64,000 bases of DNA from an uncultured Blautia sp. (GTDB taxonomy: Bacteria; Bacillota; Clostridia; Lachnospirales; Lachnospiraceae), in the NCBI RefSeq assembly GCF_934424005.1, contig NZ_CAKRXI010000006.1, positions 28,865 through 92,864 of the forward strand. The letters are read 5' to 3'. A model generated the notes under the pieces. The model saw nothing but the letters and a program-made list of their open reading frames with translations, ran no database searches and was not told the DNA's origin. Below are positions 62,285 through 64,000 of this stretch, piece after piece; the stretch's first letter is position 1; each line of letters begins with the position of its first letter. The position numbers and the translations under genes were made by a program.

Positions 62285-62335
62285 AAAAAGAAAGGCTTTG
62301 AGTATTTTGTTCATGTACTCATTGCCTTTCTTTTT
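62285..62335. terminator. Bidirectional terminator between convergent genes
   Basis: Arms AAAAAGAAAGGC (62285-62296) and GCCTTTCTTTTT (62324-62335), with an inner TGAGTA/TACTCA stem. T-rich on both strands, it serves the dihydrouridine synthase (plus) and the Asp/Ser-rich protein (minus). Confidence 0.85.
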
Positions 62336-62340
62336 ACTTT

Positions 62341-62892
62341 TTAATAATTGCTGTCTTCAGTGGCAATATCAAAAGGGGCACTGTCTGTGGTGTCAGAAGT
62401 ATCGCTGCCGCTGGTATCGGTAGAAGAATCCCCACTATCCTGCGAGGAATCATCATAACTGTTATCAGTTGAGGTGTCTTCAGATCCGTCATCAGATGGA
62501 TAATCGATCTGATCTGAAGAATCATAACCGCCCTGATCGGAAGAGCCTTCATCTGCAACGTCACCGTCGCCGGTGTCGCCGGAATAATCAGTTCCAGGAT
62601 CATAAGTAGCCTGATCGGAGGAATCCGAGCTGTCAGAAGAATCGGAGCTGTCGGAAGAATCGGAACTATCGTCATAGTTGCTGTCTTCTGTATAGATGTT
62701 AAATCCGGCATCTTCATCCTGGCTGGAACGAAGAGCCTCTGCTTCTGCAGCTGTCTCTGGTGCCTCTTTAACGGTAGCCTTTGCCCTGGCAGCAACAGCA
62801 GCATCTTTTGGGACAACTGCATAGACTGCAAACATGGCACAGGAAAAGACAAGTGCCATGAGTGCGATATGAATTTCGTCTCTGTATTTCAT
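62341..62892 (-). CDS. Asp/Ser-rich membrane-anchored or secreted protein
   Basis: A 183-residue minus-strand protein. The N-terminus has a membrane segment or signal peptide (IHIALMALVFSCAMFAVYAV), then a short Ala/Glu-rich part. The remaining two-thirds are low complexity and very acidic, with SDSSDSSDSSDSSDSSD in the middle and many Asp-Ser-Thr-Tyr blocks. It is probably exposed on the surface; Asp-Ser runs can bind calcium or be glycosylated, but no function is shown. AGAGGT precedes the ATG at 62892 on the minus strand. The repeat can change in length. Confidence 0.7.
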   Translation of the reverse strand: MKYRDEIHIALMALVFSCAMFAVYAVVPKDAAVAARAKATVKEAPETAAEAEALRSSQDEDAGFNIYTEDSNYDDSSDSSDSSDSSDSSDSSDQATYDPGTDYSGDTGDGDVADEGSSDQGGYDSSDQIDYPSDDGSEDTSTDNSYDDSSQDSGDSSTDTSGSDTSDTTDSAPFDIATEDSNY

Positions 62893-63220
62893 AGAAATTA
62901 CCTCTTTTATGTGTTGTGATCATTTTTTATAAGTATAGCATGAGTTTCGACTTTTTTGTAAAGAAAATTCTACCAGAGGAGGAATTTTCTCAAAATCTCG
63001 GAATACGTCGTCTTGCATCAAAACTTTAACATAACATAGCAAGAATTCTCCTTCCTCTATAGGTGGGAGATGAATTGTAGATCTGAGCATAAATGCTCAA
63101 AAGAATTTTATAAACGAAAAAGAAAACACTTGTTCGCGTGTTGGAATTGTATTATAATAATAAAAAGAGAACATATTGTTCAAAAAACGATGATTGAAAT
63201 CATTCACATGTAGGAATAAG
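62893..63220. other. Intergenic region before the TnpB gene
   Basis: A 328-base stretch with no gene I can support. It holds the leader of the minus-strand gene, a palindrome TGAGCAT/ATGCTCA (63084-63099), a promoter-like pair TTGTTC (63130-63135) and TATAAT (63153-63158) with 17-base spacing, and GAACA/TGTTC arms (63169-63181). The hairpins may be the left end of an IS200/IS605-type element; its exact border is not seen. Confidence 0.45.
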
Positions 63221-64000
63221 GTGAGGAAAATAAATCGGGCAGTAAAAATAAGAATCTATCCAAATGCAGAACAACGTGTGCAAATAGAAAAAACAATCGG
63301 CTGCAGCCGATTTATCTATAACTGTATGCTTGCAGATAAAATGGAACATTATAAAAAAGAAAAAAAGATGTTAAGGAACACACCAGCCAGTTACAAGAAA
63401 GAATATCCCTGGCTGAAAGAGGTGGATTCATTGGCGTTAGCAAATGTACAGATGCATCTGGAAAGCGCATTCCATAAGTTTTTTCGTGAACCATCTGCAG
63501 GATTTCCGCGTTTCAAATCAAAGAAGTCATCAAGAAAATCTTATACAACAAACGTAGTGAATGGAAATATCTTTCTGAAAGGAAAATATTTGAAACTGCC
63601 TAAGATGTCGGCTGTCAGAATGAAGCTTCACCGTCCGATATCAGAAAAATGGAAACTGAAATCTGTGACAGTCAGCAGGGAGCCATCCGGAAAATATTTT
63701 GCCAGTCTTTTATTTTGCTGTGAAAACCAAACAGCAGAAAAAAGACCGGCAGAAAAATTTATTGGGATCGATTTTGCGATGCAGGGAATGTGTGTGTTTT
63801 CTACCGGTAAAAGAGCTGAATATCCGATGTTCTATCGGAATACAGAGAAAAAGCTTGCACGGGAACAGAGAAAGCTGTCCAGATGTCAGAAAGGCAGTCA
63901 GAATTATAAGAAGCAGAAGAAAAGAGTTGCACTGTGCCATGAAAAGATCCGAAATCAGAGAAAAGACTTTCAGCATAAACTCAGTACCAGTCTTGCCGAG
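63221..64000 (+). mobile_element. TnpB-family (IS605 OrfB-like) gene, cut by the window end
   Basis: An open frame of 260 codons from GTG 63221 (AGGA upstream) to the window edge with no stop. It opens RAVKIRIYPNAEQRVQIEKT, then IGCSRFIYNCMLADKMEHY, the typical N-terminus of OrfB/TnpB proteins. The RuvC-like nuclease domain starts at EKFIGIDFAMQGMCVFSTG, with catalytic Asp184. The rest of RuvC, the zinc finger and the right end with its omega-RNA would lie beyond the window. No TnpA gene lies upstream in the window, so it may be a TnpB-only element. TnpB is an RNA-guided DNA nuclease. Confidence 0.85.

Noticed and set aside
63169..63181. GAACA-TAT-TGTTC as a LexA (SOS) box
   Set aside because: The Firmicute LexA box has GAAC and GTTC four bases apart (CGAAC-N4-GTTCG). 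Here they are five apart and lack the outer C/G, so I treat it only as a palindrome.

Overview
The window looks like a chromosomal segment from a low-GC, spore-forming Clostridium-group Firmicute, most likely a gut Lachnospiraceae (Blautia/Dorea-like; the genus is inference). The reasons are strong AGGAGG-type ribosome binding sites, sporulation genes yqfC/yqfD, an NfnAB-type pair, Rex, a eukaryote-type NADP isocitrate dehydrogenase and a DUF6465-type protein. I see no rRNA, tRNA or CRISPR array.

Region 1 (about 1-28.5 kb) is a capsule/exopolysaccharide locus, all on the plus strand. It has a priming sugar-phosphate transferase, a WecG/TagA/CpsF transferase, GT4 and GT2 glycosyltransferases, two hexapeptide acetyltransferases, an EpsG-like polymerase and a Wzx-type flippase. 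Next comes a phosphocholine module: LicD, a winged-helix-LicC-LicA fusion, a second LicC-like enzyme and a BCCT choline/betaine transporter. The locus ends with a fucokinase/GDP-fucose pyrophosphorylase, a CpsC-like chain-length regulator, a CpsD-like tyrosine kinase with a (Tyr-Gly)8 tail, an LCP ligase and two small envelope proteins. The 1.6-14 kb part is visibly more AT-rich than the housekeeping genes. Two of its genes are broken by one base at homopolymers (A11 at 3611-3621, G8 at 7066-7073), which suggests phase variation, transcriptional slippage or sequence error.

Region 2 (about 18.2-21.6 kb) is an AT-rich insert between the choline transporter and the fucose gene. It encodes a protein with a C-terminal HEPN-type RNxxxH motif, a membrane protein with an SH3-like C-terminus, and a two-helix membrane protein resembling SLATT/DUF4231 proteins. 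I recognise no family for certain. The combination of a putative RNase and membrane proteins resembles a defence or abortive-infection cassette, and it is the best candidate here for an undescribed system.

Region 3 (about 28.5-54.5 kb) is core genome: a tiny membrane protein, an intracellular subtilase, icd, an ABC-F ATPase, rex, nnr, alr, an EndoA/MazF toxin with no antitoxin gene beside it, a CBS/CorC protein, yebC, a TepA-like protease, nfnAB, uppP, ftsK/spoIIIE, rlmH, a cupin, a DUF2284 protein, yqfC-yqfD-phoH-ybeY, a DUF3048 protein and proB-ynzC-FTHF cyclo-ligase-proA. Two genes, tepA and yqfC, have their ribosome binding site inside the 3' arm of a terminator-like hairpin.

Region 4 (54.5-64 kb) is more variable. 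It has a large repeat-rich surface protein with a near-perfect sigma-A promoter, an Rpn-like PD-(D/E)XK nuclease gene bracketed by a perfect 38-bp duplicated terminator, an M14 carboxypeptidase homologue that has lost its zinc ligands, miaB, a DUF6465-like protein, a tRNA-dihydrouridine synthase, an Asp/Ser-rich surface protein on the minus strand, and a TnpB-family gene running off the window end.
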